A DNA stretch of 64,000 bases from the NCBI RefSeq assembly GCF_020510445.1, contig NZ_JAHBAG010000001.1, forward strand, positions 2,704,501 through 2,768,500. The letters are read 5' to 3'. This DNA is from Hydrogenophaga taeniospiralis (GTDB lineage: Bacteria; Pseudomonadota; Gammaproteobacteria; Burkholderiales; Burkholderiaceae_C). Shown piece by piece: positions 25,562 through 33,928 of this stretch. A program made the translations under genes and the position numbers. The notes below the pieces were generated by a model. That model ran no database searches and had not been told where the DNA came from. It was given only the letters and a program-made list of their open reading frames with translations. Position 1 is the first letter of the stretch. Each line of letters starts with the position of its first letter.

Positions 25562-26269
25562 ATGTGGGATGTGCTGGTTTGCGAAGACTTCACCAATTTG
25601 CGCGAGGCCCTGGTGGACTACCTCATCGACAGCGGCGTCTGGCGGGTGCGCGCCGTGAGCGATGGCCAGGGTGTGCGCCAGGCGCTGGCCGAGCGCGTGC
25701 CCGACGTGCTGCTGCTCGACGTGGGGTTGCCCCAAGAAAGCGGTATCGAGGTGGCGCGCTGGGTCAAGGCGGCGCACCCGGGGCTGGGCATCGCCATGTT
25801 GTCCGGGCGCACTTCGCCGGCCGATCGCCTGGCCGGCTGGCGCTGCGGGGCCGACGTGTACCTGCTCAAGCCCGCTGAAATGGAAGAGGTGGAGCTGGCG
25901 CTCACCGCCCTGGTGAAACGCGGCCAGCCCGCCGCCGTGGGGCCCGAGACCACCGAGTCCGTGCCGGTGCTGCAGGTCGCCAAGGCCCAACTGGTGTGCC
26001 CCAGTGGCGAAGCCTGCCAGCTCACCGCCCGCGAAGGCATGCTGCTGCACGCGCTGGCGCTGTCGCACGGCAGCGTGGTGGAGAGCGAAACCCTGAGGCG
26101 TCTGCTGTGGTCCGGGCAGGAAGAGGGTGAGGTCGACTTCAACAACGCCCTGTTCTCCCTGGTCCGTCGCTTGCGCCGAAAGCTCGATGGCATGGGCTTT
26201 CCCGCGGACGCGCTCAACGTCGTGCGGGGCCGGGGCTACCGGCTGGGCTGCCCGCTGCGGATCGAATAA
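25562..26269 (+). CDS. OmpR-type response regulator paired with the 7TM kinase
   Basis: A 235-residue regulator. The receiver domain has acidic residues in VLVCEDF, the phospho-acceptor Asp53 in VLLLDVGLPQESG, and the conserved lysine in VYLLKPAE. The C-terminal domain (about 140-232) is a winged helix with LTAREGMLLHALALSHGSVV and a final RGRGYRLG, as in OmpR/PhoB proteins. It begins three bases after the kinase stop. A pair of 9-bp direct repeats with a 10-bp period lies between this gene and the first prepilin gene; that spacing suits OmpR-type dimers. Confidence 0.9.
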   Translation: MWDVLVCEDFTNLREALVDYLIDSGVWRVRAVSDGQGVRQALAERVPDVLLLDVGLPQESGIEVARWVKAAHPGLGIAMLSGRTSPADRLAGWRCGADVYLLKPAEMEEVELALTALVKRGQPAAVGPETTESVPVLQVAKAQLVCPSGEACQLTAREGMLLHALALSHGSVVESETLRRLLWSGQEEGEVDFNNALFSLVRRLRRKLDGMGFPADALNVVRGRGYRLGCPLRIE

Positions 26270-26272
26270 GCG

Positions 26273-26300
26273 CGGTCCCGCCACCGCTGGCGCCGGACCG
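26273..26300 (+). terminator. strong hairpin after the response regulator gene
   Basis: Directly after the stop codon, nested arms CGGTCC/GGACCG and CGCCA/TGGCG form an 11-bp interrupted stem around a CCGC loop. No T-run follows. It probably separates the regulatory operon from the pilin-type operon. Confidence 0.45.
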
Positions 26301-26371
26301 CCGGACGGGTCGCCCGAACGGCACGCCCAGCGCTGCCGTGATGCGTGCAATAAATCACGCCTAGAACAGCT

Positions 26372-26399
26372 TTGACCGTGGCGCAAGGCCTTTTATCAA
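26372..26399 (+). promoter_or_regulatory. candidate sigma-70 promoter of the MSHA-like locus
   Basis: TTGACC at 26372-26377 and TATCAA at 26394-26399 are separated by 16 bp. They lie in a locally AT-richer stretch of the 224-bp gap before the first prepilin gene. A transcript from here would carry a leader of about 85 bases containing the TTGTGACAG repeats. Confidence 0.35.
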
Positions 26400-26412
26400 G
26401 GTTTCTGTCGAC

Positions 26413-26431
26413 TTGTGACAGGTTGTGACAG
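26413..26431 (+). promoter_or_regulatory. tandem TTGTGACAG repeats, candidate response-regulator site
   Basis: Two perfect copies of TTGTGACAG (26413-26421 and 26423-26431) have a 10-bp period, one helical turn. A weaker third copy may precede them (TTTCTGTCGA). This is the standard arrangement of OmpR-family binding sites, and an OmpR-family regulator is encoded just upstream. Confidence 0.5.
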
Positions 26432-26493
26432 ATTCGGAAAAAATGCAGTCCATAGACTCACCGTGGTTACAAAAATATCACTGGAGAGTCTTA

Positions 26494-27306
26494 ATGAAGC
26501 GTGAATTTGAGCGATTTGGTGGTGTTGCTAGAAAGCAACGTCAAGGCGGTTTCACCTTGGTGGAGCTGTCGGTGGTGCTGGCCGTCATCGGCCTGATCAT
26601 CGGCGCCATGGCCATTGGCAAGGACGTCCAGCGCAATGCGGAGTTCACCAAGGTCAAGAACAAGTTCATCGACCAGTGGGAGCAGTCCTACAACCAGTAT
26701 TACCAGCGCACCGGCGTGGTCGTGGGCGACAACCAGGTGGCACCGCGCCTGATGGTCAACGGCGCGGCCTACGACGCAGCGGATGGTAGCCCGATCTCGG
26801 GAGGCAACATGACCACGGTGACGCCACCGGGGCGCGTGTGCGACAAGGCCGAGAACGCGGCCATGGCCGCGCGCGCCGCCGCGGCCACCACCCTGCGCAC
26901 ACAGATGACGCAGGCCGGCATCCGCATGCCGCCCGGCCGGGCCGAGGGTTTTGAAGACCGCTACGTCTACCTCGACAGCAACGGCAACCCGCAGGAGGTG
27001 CAGGTCTGTTTCCAGTGGAACAACCCCAGCGCCCCCGAGGGCGCGGGCAACGTGATGATCGTCTCGGGCCTCACGCCCGAGCTGGCGCGCATGCTGGACC
27101 AGATGGTCGACGGCAAGCCCGATGCCCAGGAAGGCCGTTTCCGCCTGCAGGCGGTGGCCAACGGCACACCCAACGCGCCCGGCGTGCAGTGGAACCGCAC
27201 CAACGACGACACGGTGGCCAGCGGCGCCGGTGCCGCGGGCGACAACCTCCAGCGCGACGAGAGCCAGGTGGTGACCGTGGTCGCTGTCTACAAGATGAAC
27301 CAGTGA
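26494..27306 (+). CDS. large prepilin-like protein, family A (first)
   Basis: A 270-residue protein with a type IV prepilin leader of 19 residues ending in Gly-Gly, then FTLVELSVVLAVIGLIIGAM with the invariant Glu5. The next part is amphipathic (GKDVQRNAEFTKVKNKF) and continues the pilin N-terminal helix. The globular part is about twice the size of an ordinary pilin head. It shares long stretches with the next gene and with 44135-44872, for example DRYVYLDSNGNPQEVQVCFQ. The ATG at 26494 has GGAGAG 8 bases upstream; a longer frame from 26425 lacks it. As first gene and closest to standard pilins, it may be a major or initiating subunit. Confidence 0.88.
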   Translation: MKREFERFGGVARKQRQGGFTLVELSVVLAVIGLIIGAMAIGKDVQRNAEFTKVKNKFIDQWEQSYNQYYQRTGVVVGDNQVAPRLMVNGAAYDAADGSPISGGNMTTVTPPGRVCDKAENAAMAARAAAATTLRTQMTQAGIRMPPGRAEGFEDRYVYLDSNGNPQEVQVCFQWNNPSAPEGAGNVMIVSGLTPELARMLDQMVDGKPDAQEGRFRLQAVANGTPNAPGVQWNRTNDDTVASGAGAAGDNLQRDESQVVTVVAVYKMNQ

Positions 27307-27344
27307 CCCCCAGCCCTCACTCCTCACTCTTCGGGAACCACGCC

Positions 27345-28241
27345 ATGACCCCTTCTTCCAAAGCCCGCCGTGGCGCCCAGTCGGGCTTCACGCTGATCGA
27401 GTTGACCCTTGTGCTGGCGGTGATCGGTCTGATCATCGGCGCCATCGCCATCGGCAAGGACGTGCAGCGCAACGCCGAATACACCAAGGTCTCCAACAAA
27501 TTCCTGGAGCAGTGGAAGATGGCGTACGACCAGTACTACCAGCGCACCGGGACCGTGGTCGGTGACTGCCAGCAGGCACCCACCTACATGATCAACGGTT
27601 CGGAGACCACCATCGGTGGCACGGGCGCCTGCCAGCGCACCGGCGGCCAGGCCGTGGCCGGCATTCCCGAGAACTTCGGCGGCACCGGCGCCAAGGTCTG
27701 CGAGGGCCAGGGCTACGCCAACAACCAGGCCGGTGCGGGCGATACCGCGCTGGCGGTGCAGACGCTGCGAACGCTCATGACCCGCCACGGTGTGCGTCTG
27801 CCGCCGGGCCGCGGTGAAGGGCACGAAGACCGCTACGTCTACCAGGACACCAATGGCAACTCCGCCGAGGTGCAGGTGTGCTTCCAGTGGAACCCGGCGG
27901 GCACCGCCAGCGGTGCCGGCAACGTCATGGTGGTGCGCGGGCTCACGCCCGACCTGGCCCGCTACATGGACCAGCTGGTCGACGGCAAACCCGACTCGCG
28001 CGAAGGCCGCTTCCGCATCCAGGACCGTGCGGCCCACACCCAGACCACCGACGCCAATGCCCCGGGCACGTCCTGGGAAGCCAACAACACCATCGCCAGC
28101 GGCATCGGCGGCAACAACCAGACCGGCAACGACCCCGTCGCGGTGGGGCCGGACAACCCGGGCGCCGCGACCGCCACCGGCCGGCAGTACGACGAAGACC
28201 GTGTCACGCTGCTGACCGCCCACTGGATGATGGATCAGTAA
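27345..28241 (+). CDS. large prepilin-like protein, family A (second)
   Basis: A 298-residue paralogue of the preceding protein. The leader MTPSSKARRGAQSG is followed by FTLIELTLVLAVIGLIIGAI and GKDVQRNAEYTKVSNKF, nearly the same as in the first pilin. The head contains added cysteines (GDCQQAPTYM, GACQRTG, KVCEGQG) that could form disulphides. The C-terminal third is rich in Asn, Gly and Thr. Common features with family A are YDQYYQRTGTVVGD, the EDRYVYQDTNG segment, and MDQLVDGKPDSREGRFR. The gene starts 38 bp after the first pilin and its stop touches the next start. Duplication of an ancestral gene is evident. Confidence 0.88.
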   Translation: MTPSSKARRGAQSGFTLIELTLVLAVIGLIIGAIAIGKDVQRNAEYTKVSNKFLEQWKMAYDQYYQRTGTVVGDCQQAPTYMINGSETTIGGTGACQRTGGQAVAGIPENFGGTGAKVCEGQGYANNQAGAGDTALAVQTLRTLMTRHGVRLPPGRGEGHEDRYVYQDTNGNSAEVQVCFQWNPAGTASGAGNVMVVRGLTPDLARYMDQLVDGKPDSREGRFRIQDRAAHTQTTDANAPGTSWEANNTIASGIGGNNQTGNDPVAVGPDNPGAATATGRQYDEDRVTLLTAHWMMDQ

Positions 28242-28721
28242 ATGGCCATGTCCCGCCATGGACGTCTGGTCGTCCTTGCTGCCGTGACCGTCGCCCTGGC
28301 GGTGGCGGCCTGGCTGGCCATGAGCCAGGTCTCGCAGCTGAACCAGGCCCGCGTGCAGGTGGCCGCCACCCGCGCCGAGCTGGCCCAACTGCGTGGCCTG
28401 ATGCCCGTGGTGGAGCAGCGCGAGCGCTACGCGCGCCAGGACGCCGAGATCCGCGCGCTGGCCGAGCGTGATGGCATCGATCCGGCCCGCTGGAGCAGCC
28501 GCCGTGTCCAGCGTGCGCCTTCGGCGGTGTCGCGCCTGGAGGCCGAGCGCCTGCTGAGCCAGCAGCTCGGTGGCGGCGCCCTCCAGTGGTTCGCCGCCGA
28601 CCGTTTCGACGTGGCGGTGGTCAGCCCCACGGCGGGCCTGTTCACGCCGGCGCAGCCCGATGACCGGGGCTTCAGCCTGGAGCTCTCCGGGGTGGTCTAC
28701 TTTCCCTTGGGTGCCCCATGA
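28242..28721 (+). CDS. PilO/MshJ-like inner-membrane pilus assembly protein
   Basis: A 159-residue bitopic protein. One membrane segment (about residues 9-29) is followed by a coiled coil (SQVSQLNQARVQVAATRAEL) and a small alpha/beta domain ending in LELSGVVYFPLG. This layout is that of PilO, MshJ and GspM, which form the inner-membrane alignment platform. Sequence signatures are weak, so position and topology carry the call. The start codon directly follows the TAA of the second pilin. The stop overlaps the next gene by 4 bp. Confidence 0.65.
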   Translation: MAMSRHGRLVVLAAVTVALAVAAWLAMSQVSQLNQARVQVAATRAELAQLRGLMPVVEQRERYARQDAEIRALAERDGIDPARWSSRRVQRAPSAVSRLEAERLLSQQLGGGALQWFAADRFDVAVVSPTAGLFTPAQPDDRGFSLELSGVVYFPLGAP

Positions 28722-30007
28722 AACCTGACCAGATCATTCTTGTCTGCGCGCAGGGCTGGTTCCAGCTCGCCGAGGGGCGCTGCCGGGAACTGCAGCCCTG
28801 GGCCGACGTCAAGGGCTCCGCGCTCGTGGTGGTGGAGTTCGCCCAGTCGCAGGTCGGCGTGCAGTCCTGCAAGGGCAAGGCCGAGTACGCCGCGGCCATC
28901 ATCGAAAAAGCGGTGCGCGCCGAGGGCGCGGTGGACGGCCCGCTGCAGGTGTTCGTGCACCGGCAGATCCGCCACAACGACAGCAGCACAGTGCTCTACA
29001 CCGCCATTCCGCTGGACGTGTGGCAGCAGTTCCAGACCTGGTCGCGGCGCCAGCCCGACCATTGCCTGATCGTGCCGCTGGCGGGCCTGTTCCTGGGCAA
29101 GGCCGCGGACGACCAGTTGCAGGTGCTGCGCATCGGCTCGCAGCTGCATGCCTTCAGCGCGGCGGGCGGCAAGATGCACTACGCCGGCGCGACCGCCATC
29201 GGCAGCGACCCCGCCGACCTGCACGCTCCCTTGCGCACCGTGGTGATGCAGCTCAAGGCCGGCGGCTGGACCGGCGCGCCCAAGGGCGTGCGCTGGGGCG
29301 GCGTGCTGGCCGACGATCTGGACGTGGAGCGCGGCCTGCTCGGCAAGCTGGCCGAAGCCGGCCTGAACGACGTGCGCCTGATGCCGCATGAGTCCTTTCG
29401 CATCGGCGACGCCGCCAGCGCCAGCGCGCTGCCGCAGCTGCTCGACGCCATGGATACCCAGGCGATCCAGGCGCCCTGGCTGGGCCGCATGGCCTGGCTC
29501 AGCGAAAGCTATGTGGTGCCGCTGGCCGCGTTGATCGCGGTGATGACGGTGGGGCTGGGCGCTTTCGCCTTCTTCTCCAACCACCTGATCGCGCAGGAGC
29601 GGACCGCCCTGCAGGCGCTGCAGAGCGAAACCGAACAGTTGCGCCAGCGCGTGAGCCAGGTCGGCCAGGCCAACGCCGCGGCCCTCGATCCCGAGGCGGC
29701 CACCTTCGTGCGCCAGCTCGGCTTCGCCGCGGTCCACGACCCCATCCGGATGCTGGCCACGGTGCGCCAGGCGGCGCGCCCCGGCGTGCGGGTGCAGCGT
29801 GTGCAGCTGGTCAAGACCGACAGCCAGGCCAAGCCCCGCTTCCGTGTGGACGGCGTGGTGGACGGCCAGGCCAACCAGGAGTTGCGCCGCTTTCTGGCCG
29901 AGCTGCTGGCCCAGGGCTGGCAGGTCGAGTCGGTGTCTCCCAACGACGGTTCGCCCGGGGCGTTCGCCTACCTGTTGAAACCGGCCGCGCCGGGCAAGAG
30001 CGTCTGA
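28718..30007 (+). CDS. PilM-PilN-like fusion protein (MshI/GspL type)
   Basis: A 429-residue protein. Residues 1-255 are a cytoplasmic region resembling a degenerate actin-like PilM/GspL domain; no clear nucleotide-binding phosphate loop is visible. One membrane segment lies at about 268-292 (VVPLAALIAVMTVGLGAFAF), followed by a heptad coiled coil (ALQALQSETEQLRQRV). The final ~90 residues (RQAARPGVRVQRVQLV onward) look like the periplasmic domain of PilN. In many type IV systems PilM and PilN are separate; here they appear joined, as in GspL. It should connect the cytoplasmic ATPase to the periplasmic platform. The start overlaps the preceding gene. Confidence 0.7.
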   Translation: MKPDQIILVCAQGWFQLAEGRCRELQPWADVKGSALVVVEFAQSQVGVQSCKGKAEYAAAIIEKAVRAEGAVDGPLQVFVHRQIRHNDSSTVLYTAIPLDVWQQFQTWSRRQPDHCLIVPLAGLFLGKAADDQLQVLRIGSQLHAFSAAGGKMHYAGATAIGSDPADLHAPLRTVVMQLKAGGWTGAPKGVRWGGVLADDLDVERGLLGKLAEAGLNDVRLMPHESFRIGDAASASALPQLLDAMDTQAIQAPWLGRMAWLSESYVVPLAALIAVMTVGLGAFAFFSNHLIAQERTALQALQSETEQLRQRVSQVGQANAAALDPEAATFVRQLGFAAVHDPIRMLATVRQAARPGVRVQRVQLVKTDSQAKPRFRVDGVVDGQANQELRRFLAELLAQGWQVESVSPNDGSPGAFAYLLKPAAPGKSV

Positions 30008-30106
30008 GCGCCCAAGGCGCCCCCGGCCCGTGAGCGGGTGGCCCGTCGCTTGGCGGGTCCCCGGTCCGGTGGCTTTTTCCGAGAACAGCATCCAGCGACA
30101 CAGCCC

Positions 30107-30706
30107 ATGAAATACGTAGCCCTGACTCTCACCACCGCCGCCACGGCGCTGCTGGTACTGGCGATGGCGGGCATTGCCCAGCAGATCGGCGTCAATGCCC
30201 GGCCGATGCCGCCGCTGCAGGTCACGCTCAGCCCCTTGAGCGCGCAGCAGATGCGCGAGCAGGACGAGGTGAAGGACGCCCTGGTGGTGCTGCGCGGCGC
30301 GGCCGTGGGCCGTCCGCACGGGCTGGCCCAGGTTGGCCGGCTCCCGGCCGCGCCGGTGGACCAGGGCGTGCAGGCCCAGGCCGATTACGGCAGCATCTTC
30401 GCCCTGCCGCCGGAGGTGGTGGCCACGAAGGCGGTGAAGAGCGGCCCACGGCCCGAGCGGGTCGCGCTCTCGGCCGTGGCCCTGCCGCGGGTCAGCGTGG
30501 TGCTGCGCGCCGGCAGCGAAGGCAAGGCCGTGGTCGACGGCTATCTGGTGGGCGTGGGCGACCAGGTGGCGGGAGGCCTCGTGGTCAAGTCCATCCGCAT
30601 GGAGACGGTCACGTTCTCCGCCGGGGGCGAAGACATGGAGGTTGCCGTCCCGCTGGAGCGCCTGCGCGTGCTGGGCGCCTTTCCTTCGCGGGTCAAAGGC
30701 AACTGA
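30107..30706 (+). CDS. PilP/MshK/GspC-like periplasmic connector
   Basis: A 199-residue protein with an N-terminal membrane anchor (residues about 4-24). A Pro/Ala-rich stretch follows, then a compact beta-rich domain from about residue 125 (RVSVVLRAGSEGKAVVDGYL, VGDQVAGGLVVKSI, PLERLRVLG). The repeated strand-turn pattern with YLVGVGDQV is the hallmark of the HR domain of PilP and GspC, which contacts the secretin N0 domain. ATG at 30107 is chosen because the membrane anchor begins there; the open frame extends upstream without a start signal. The gap of 99 bp to the preceding gene has no other feature. Confidence 0.7.
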   Translation: MKYVALTLTTAATALLVLAMAGIAQQIGVNARPMPPLQVTLSPLSAQQMREQDEVKDALVVLRGAAVGRPHGLAQVGRLPAAPVDQGVQAQADYGSIFALPPEVVATKAVKSGPRPERVALSAVALPRVSVVLRAGSEGKAVVDGYLVGVGDQVAGGLVVKSIRMETVTFSAGGEDMEVAVPLERLRVLGAFPSRVKGN

Positions 30707-31377
30707 TGAACAAGGGTGTGCTCGTCGGGGGTGGGCTGGGTCTGCTGCTGCTGGCGTTTCTGGCCGGTGTCTGGCTGTCCAGGCCGGCGCCCGAGCCGGG
30801 CCCGGTCGCCGCGCTGCCCGCCGCGCCTCAAGCGCGCCCGCCGGCCGGCGGTGCGGCGGACGCGCCCGCGGGCCTGCCGGCCTCGCCCGCCGATGCGCCG
30901 GCAGCACCCACCGGCCCCACGCCGGGTGGGCCAGGGCCGGGCGCTGAGGGCGGTGCGCCGCCCTGGGCGCTGAGCCCGAGCCCGGCCAGCGGCCCGGGCG
31001 CGCCCGCCCTGACGCGCGAGCAGCGCCGCCAGGCCCGGGCCCAGATCCGCGTGAAGGTCAACGAGCTGCTGAGCAAAGGGCCGCAGCTGTCGCTGGCCGA
31101 AACCCAGGGGCTGCTCGACGAGATCGAGCGGCTGGGGCAGGGCCAGTTCGACCCGCGGTACTTCCAGATCATGCGGCAGATGCTCCAGCACAGCGCGCAG
31201 GCCCAGCGCCTGAGCGCGGAACTGAACCGCATCGCCAACAGCACCGCGCCCAAGGACGTGGCGCGCCGCCAGGCCATCCTGGGCGAGCTGCGCGAGATCG
31301 GCGACCGCGTGGCCAACGGCTCGAAAACCATGCAGTCGTACTCGCGCGATCTGCTGGCCGGCCAGCAGAAACCCTGA
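30706..31377 (+). CDS. membrane-anchored hypothetical protein of the pilus locus
   Basis: A 223-residue protein. It has an N-terminal membrane segment (GVLVGGGLGLLLLAFLAGVW), a very Pro/Ala/Gly-rich linker (about 26-105), and a helical C-terminal part (about 106-220) with AQIRVKVNELLSKGPQLS and DVARRQAILGELREIGDRVA. No family is recognised. The layout of anchor, flexible linker and helical domain suits a periplasmic accessory that bridges the envelope. Its start overlaps the stop of the previous gene (TGATG). It occupies the place between the PilP-like gene and a prepilin gene. Confidence 0.6.
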   Translation: MNKGVLVGGGLGLLLLAFLAGVWLSRPAPEPGPVAALPAAPQARPPAGGAADAPAGLPASPADAPAAPTGPTPGGPGPGAEGGAPPWALSPSPASGPGAPALTREQRRQARAQIRVKVNELLSKGPQLSLAETQGLLDEIERLGQGQFDPRYFQIMRQMLQHSAQAQRLSAELNRIANSTAPKDVARRQAILGELREIGDRVANGSKTMQSYSRDLLAGQQKP

Positions 31378-31391
31378 GCGAGCACCCGACC

Positions 31392-32159
31392 ATGCACGCC
31401 ACCCGCTCCCACCGACCCGCGCAGACCGGCTTCACCTTCGTGGAGATGGCCGTGGTGCTGGTCGTGGCCGGTTTGCTGAGCTGGGCCGCTTTTTCCGCCT
31501 ACGACACGGTGCTGGACGCCAAAGACCGACGCCAGGCCCAGGACATGGCTCGCCAGGTGCAGTCCCAACTGCGCGCCTTTGCCGTGCGGCATGGGCGCCT
31601 GCCATGCCCCGACGCCAGCGCCGCCGGCACGGGCCTCGAGAGCCTGGTGGGCGGTGTCTGCGGCAGCGGCAATCTGATCGGCTGGTTTCCCTACGTCAGC
31701 GTGGGCGCTGGCCTGCCCGTGGCCGAGCACCGCGCCCGTTACGCCGTGTACCGCGCGCCCAACGCCAGCGCGGCCGCCGACGCGGACCTGGCGCTCGCCC
31801 TGGAGCGCAGCGGCGACGCGATCGGCCACGTGAACCACGGCGACGTGGGCGATTTGATCGTGGCGCTGAACAACGTGGCCGGCCTGGCGCTGGCGAGCGA
31901 CCAGCCCCACCTGAGCGGCGACGGGGGCGTGGCCGGCGCGGTGGACTGCGCCGCCAACCGGCTGATGTCGGTCGCCTACTGGATCGTGGTGCCGCTCAAG
32001 GATCGCAGCGGCGACGGTGAGCGGCTGGACCCGCCGCATGCCAGCACCGGCCTGTGTGTGTTCAGCCCGGGCACCCCCGTGAGCGCCACCAACGACGACG
32101 TCGTCCTTTCCGAATCGCCAGCGCAGCTGGCCGGCTGGCTGCGCCAGAGCCTGCCCTGA
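31392..32159 (+). CDS. prepilin-like protein, family B (first)
   Basis: A 255-residue protein with a short leader MHATRSHRPAQTG and then FTFVEMAVVLVVAGLLSWAA, with Glu at position 5 of the mature form. The next segment includes AFAVRHGRLPCPDASAAGTG, a motif shared with the three large pilins at 39351, 41582 and 42793 (RLPC followed by a Gly/Glu/Cys element and a W-P segment). Cysteines in LPCPD and GGVCGSG are candidates for a disulphide. It differs from family A, which lacks the LPC motif. It lies between the anchor protein and the secretin. Confidence 0.85.
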   Translation: MHATRSHRPAQTGFTFVEMAVVLVVAGLLSWAAFSAYDTVLDAKDRRQAQDMARQVQSQLRAFAVRHGRLPCPDASAAGTGLESLVGGVCGSGNLIGWFPYVSVGAGLPVAEHRARYAVYRAPNASAAADADLALALERSGDAIGHVNHGDVGDLIVALNNVAGLALASDQPHLSGDGGVAGAVDCAANRLMSVAYWIVVPLKDRSGDGERLDPPHASTGLCVFSPGTPVSATNDDVVLSESPAQLAGWLRQSLP

Positions 32160-32215
32160 ACCTGCCCCGAGCCGCCGCCTTTTCCTTCACCGTTTTCTCC
32201 GCTTCAAAGACCGCC

Positions 32216-33928
32216 ATGCACCACTTCAAGATCTCCATGTTCAAGCCCGGAATGGCCACCACCACCGCGATTGTTTCGGCAGCCTTGCTGGGCGCCTGCG
32301 TGGCACCGCCGCCCCAGAGCGCCAAAAACCTGGGCGACCCCGACGTCGATTCCTTGAAGCGCATGCAGGAGGTGACGCGGGCCGAGTCCGCGAAGCTGCT
32401 GGCCCAGCAGGAGCAGATCCTGCGGGAAATGCGGCGCACCGCGGCGGCCAAGCCGCTGGAGCCCGCCGCCCCCACCTACGACCCGCTGGAGGGCAAGACC
32501 ATCAGCGTGGCGGTGTCCAACGGCAACATCAGCCAGATCCTCACGGCGTTCGCCGACGCGGCCAAGGTCAACCTCATCGTCGAGCCGGCGGTGGTGCAGC
32601 AGGGCGCGCTGACCGACATGTTCCTCAAGGACGTGTCGCTGCGCGAGGCCTTCAACGAGCTGCTGCGCAGCTACGACGTGGCCGGCGAAATCCGCAACCA
32701 GACCCTGCGCGTGAAGCTGCACGAAGAGAAGTTCTTCGCGATGGACTTCCTCAACATCAACACCCAGATGTCGCTGAACTCGGGCGGCAACGTGTTCGGC
32801 TCCAACTCCACCGGCGCCAACTCCGCGATCTCGGGCAGCCTGTCCATGAGCGCCGCGGCCGGCAGCCGCGCCGACCCCTACACCGAGATCGAGAACAACC
32901 TCAAGACCATCCTGGGCGAGGCCCGCCCGCCCGCGGTGGACCCGGCCGCCGCGGCCCGGGGCAACCAGGACCCGACCCAGGTGGTGCAGCCCAACCAGCA
33001 ACACGGCTTCACGCTGAACCGCACCTCCGGCACCCTGTTCGTCAAGGCCCGCCCGTCCCAGATGCGCTCGGTGGAAAAGCTCATCAAGAACACCCAGGAC
33101 ATGCTGACCAAGCAGGTCTACATCGAGGCCCAGTTGATCGACGTGACGCTCAACGACGGCTACGAGTTCGGCATCGACTGGACCCAGCTGCGCAGCCGCC
33201 TGGCGCTGAACTTCGGCTCCAGCGCGCTGGAACTGGCCGGCGGCGTGGCCAGCCTGCCGAACTCCTCGCGCACGCGCAACTACCCCGCGAGCAGCCTGAC
33301 CATTCCCTCCCGGCTGGTCGGGCCGGGCACGGGCCAGACCGGTGGCGGCGTGGCCTACCAGGACAGCAGCGGTTCGACCGTGATCAACGCCCTGCGCTCG
33401 TTCGGCAACCTGCGCATCCTCTCCAACCCGAACATCCAGGTGCGCAACGGAACCCCCGCGATGCTCTCGGTGGGCACCAGCCAGCGCTACGTGTCCAAGT
33501 CGAGCTCGGCCGAGAACAACATCGGCGGGGGCGCGACCACCACCTCGTCCGAGGTGCAGACCGACGCCGTGTTCTCCGGCGTGATGGTCGGCGTGCTGCC
33601 CATGATCCGCGAGGACGGGCGCATCGAACTGCTGATCAACCCGGTGCAGAGCGACGTGGACCCCTCCAGCCTGGCCCTGGTCGAGGTGAACGACTCCAAC
33701 CGCGTGAGCCTGCCCCAGGTGGCCTACAAGGGCCTCACCACCACCCTGAACGTGAACGATGGCGACGTGGTCGTGGTCGGCGGTCTGATCGACCAGAAGA
33801 GCGGCAACAACAACGGCGGCCTGCCCTTCCTGTCGGACGTGCCTTTCTTCGGCAAGCTCGTCACCAAGGAAAACACCAGCCAGTCCGCCCGCGAACTCAT
33901 CGTCGTGCTGCGTGTTCGCCTCCTATGA
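32216..33928 (+). CDS. mshL: MshL-like lipoprotein secretin
   Basis: A 570-residue outer-membrane secretin. The lipobox is LLGACV, with lipidation at Cys28. A coiled region follows, then N0 and N1 domains (about 90-330; ISVAVSNGNISQILTAFADA and LVEPAVVQQGAL type strands). The secretin core (about 340-570) has VYIEAQLIDVTLNDGYEFGI, LRILSNPNIQVRNGTPA and the terminal VPFFGKLVTKENTSQSAREL, which is diagnostic. The secretin should form the exit channel for the filament. MshL-type length and lipid anchor fit better than PilQ. The stop overlaps the next gene by 4 bp (ATGA). Confidence 0.92.
   Translation: MHHFKISMFKPGMATTTAIVSAALLGACVAPPPQSAKNLGDPDVDSLKRMQEVTRAESAKLLAQQEQILREMRRTAAAKPLEPAAPTYDPLEGKTISVAVSNGNISQILTAFADAAKVNLIVEPAVVQQGALTDMFLKDVSLREAFNELLRSYDVAGEIRNQTLRVKLHEEKFFAMDFLNINTQMSLNSGGNVFGSNSTGANSAISGSLSMSAAAGSRADPYTEIENNLKTILGEARPPAVDPAAAARGNQDPTQVVQPNQQHGFTLNRTSGTLFVKARPSQMRSVEKLIKNTQDMLTKQVYIEAQLIDVTLNDGYEFGIDWTQLRSRLALNFGSSALELAGGVASLPNSSRTRNYPASSLTIPSRLVGPGTGQTGGGVAYQDSSGSTVINALRSFGNLRILSNPNIQVRNGTPAMLSVGTSQRYVSKSSSAENNIGGGATTTSSEVQTDAVFSGVMVGVLPMIREDGRIELLINPVQSDVDPSSLALVEVNDSNRVSLPQVAYKGLTTTLNVNDGDVVVVGGLIDQKSGNNNGGLPFLSDVPFFGKLVTKENTSQSARELIVVLRVRLL

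Noticed and set aside
22025..26386. A 1453-residue open frame on the minus strand
   Set aside because: It runs antisense through aroE, the FrnE-like gene and the two-component genes. Its composition (His, Gln, Arg, Gly-rich, no motif) is the usual shadow of GC-rich coding DNA.
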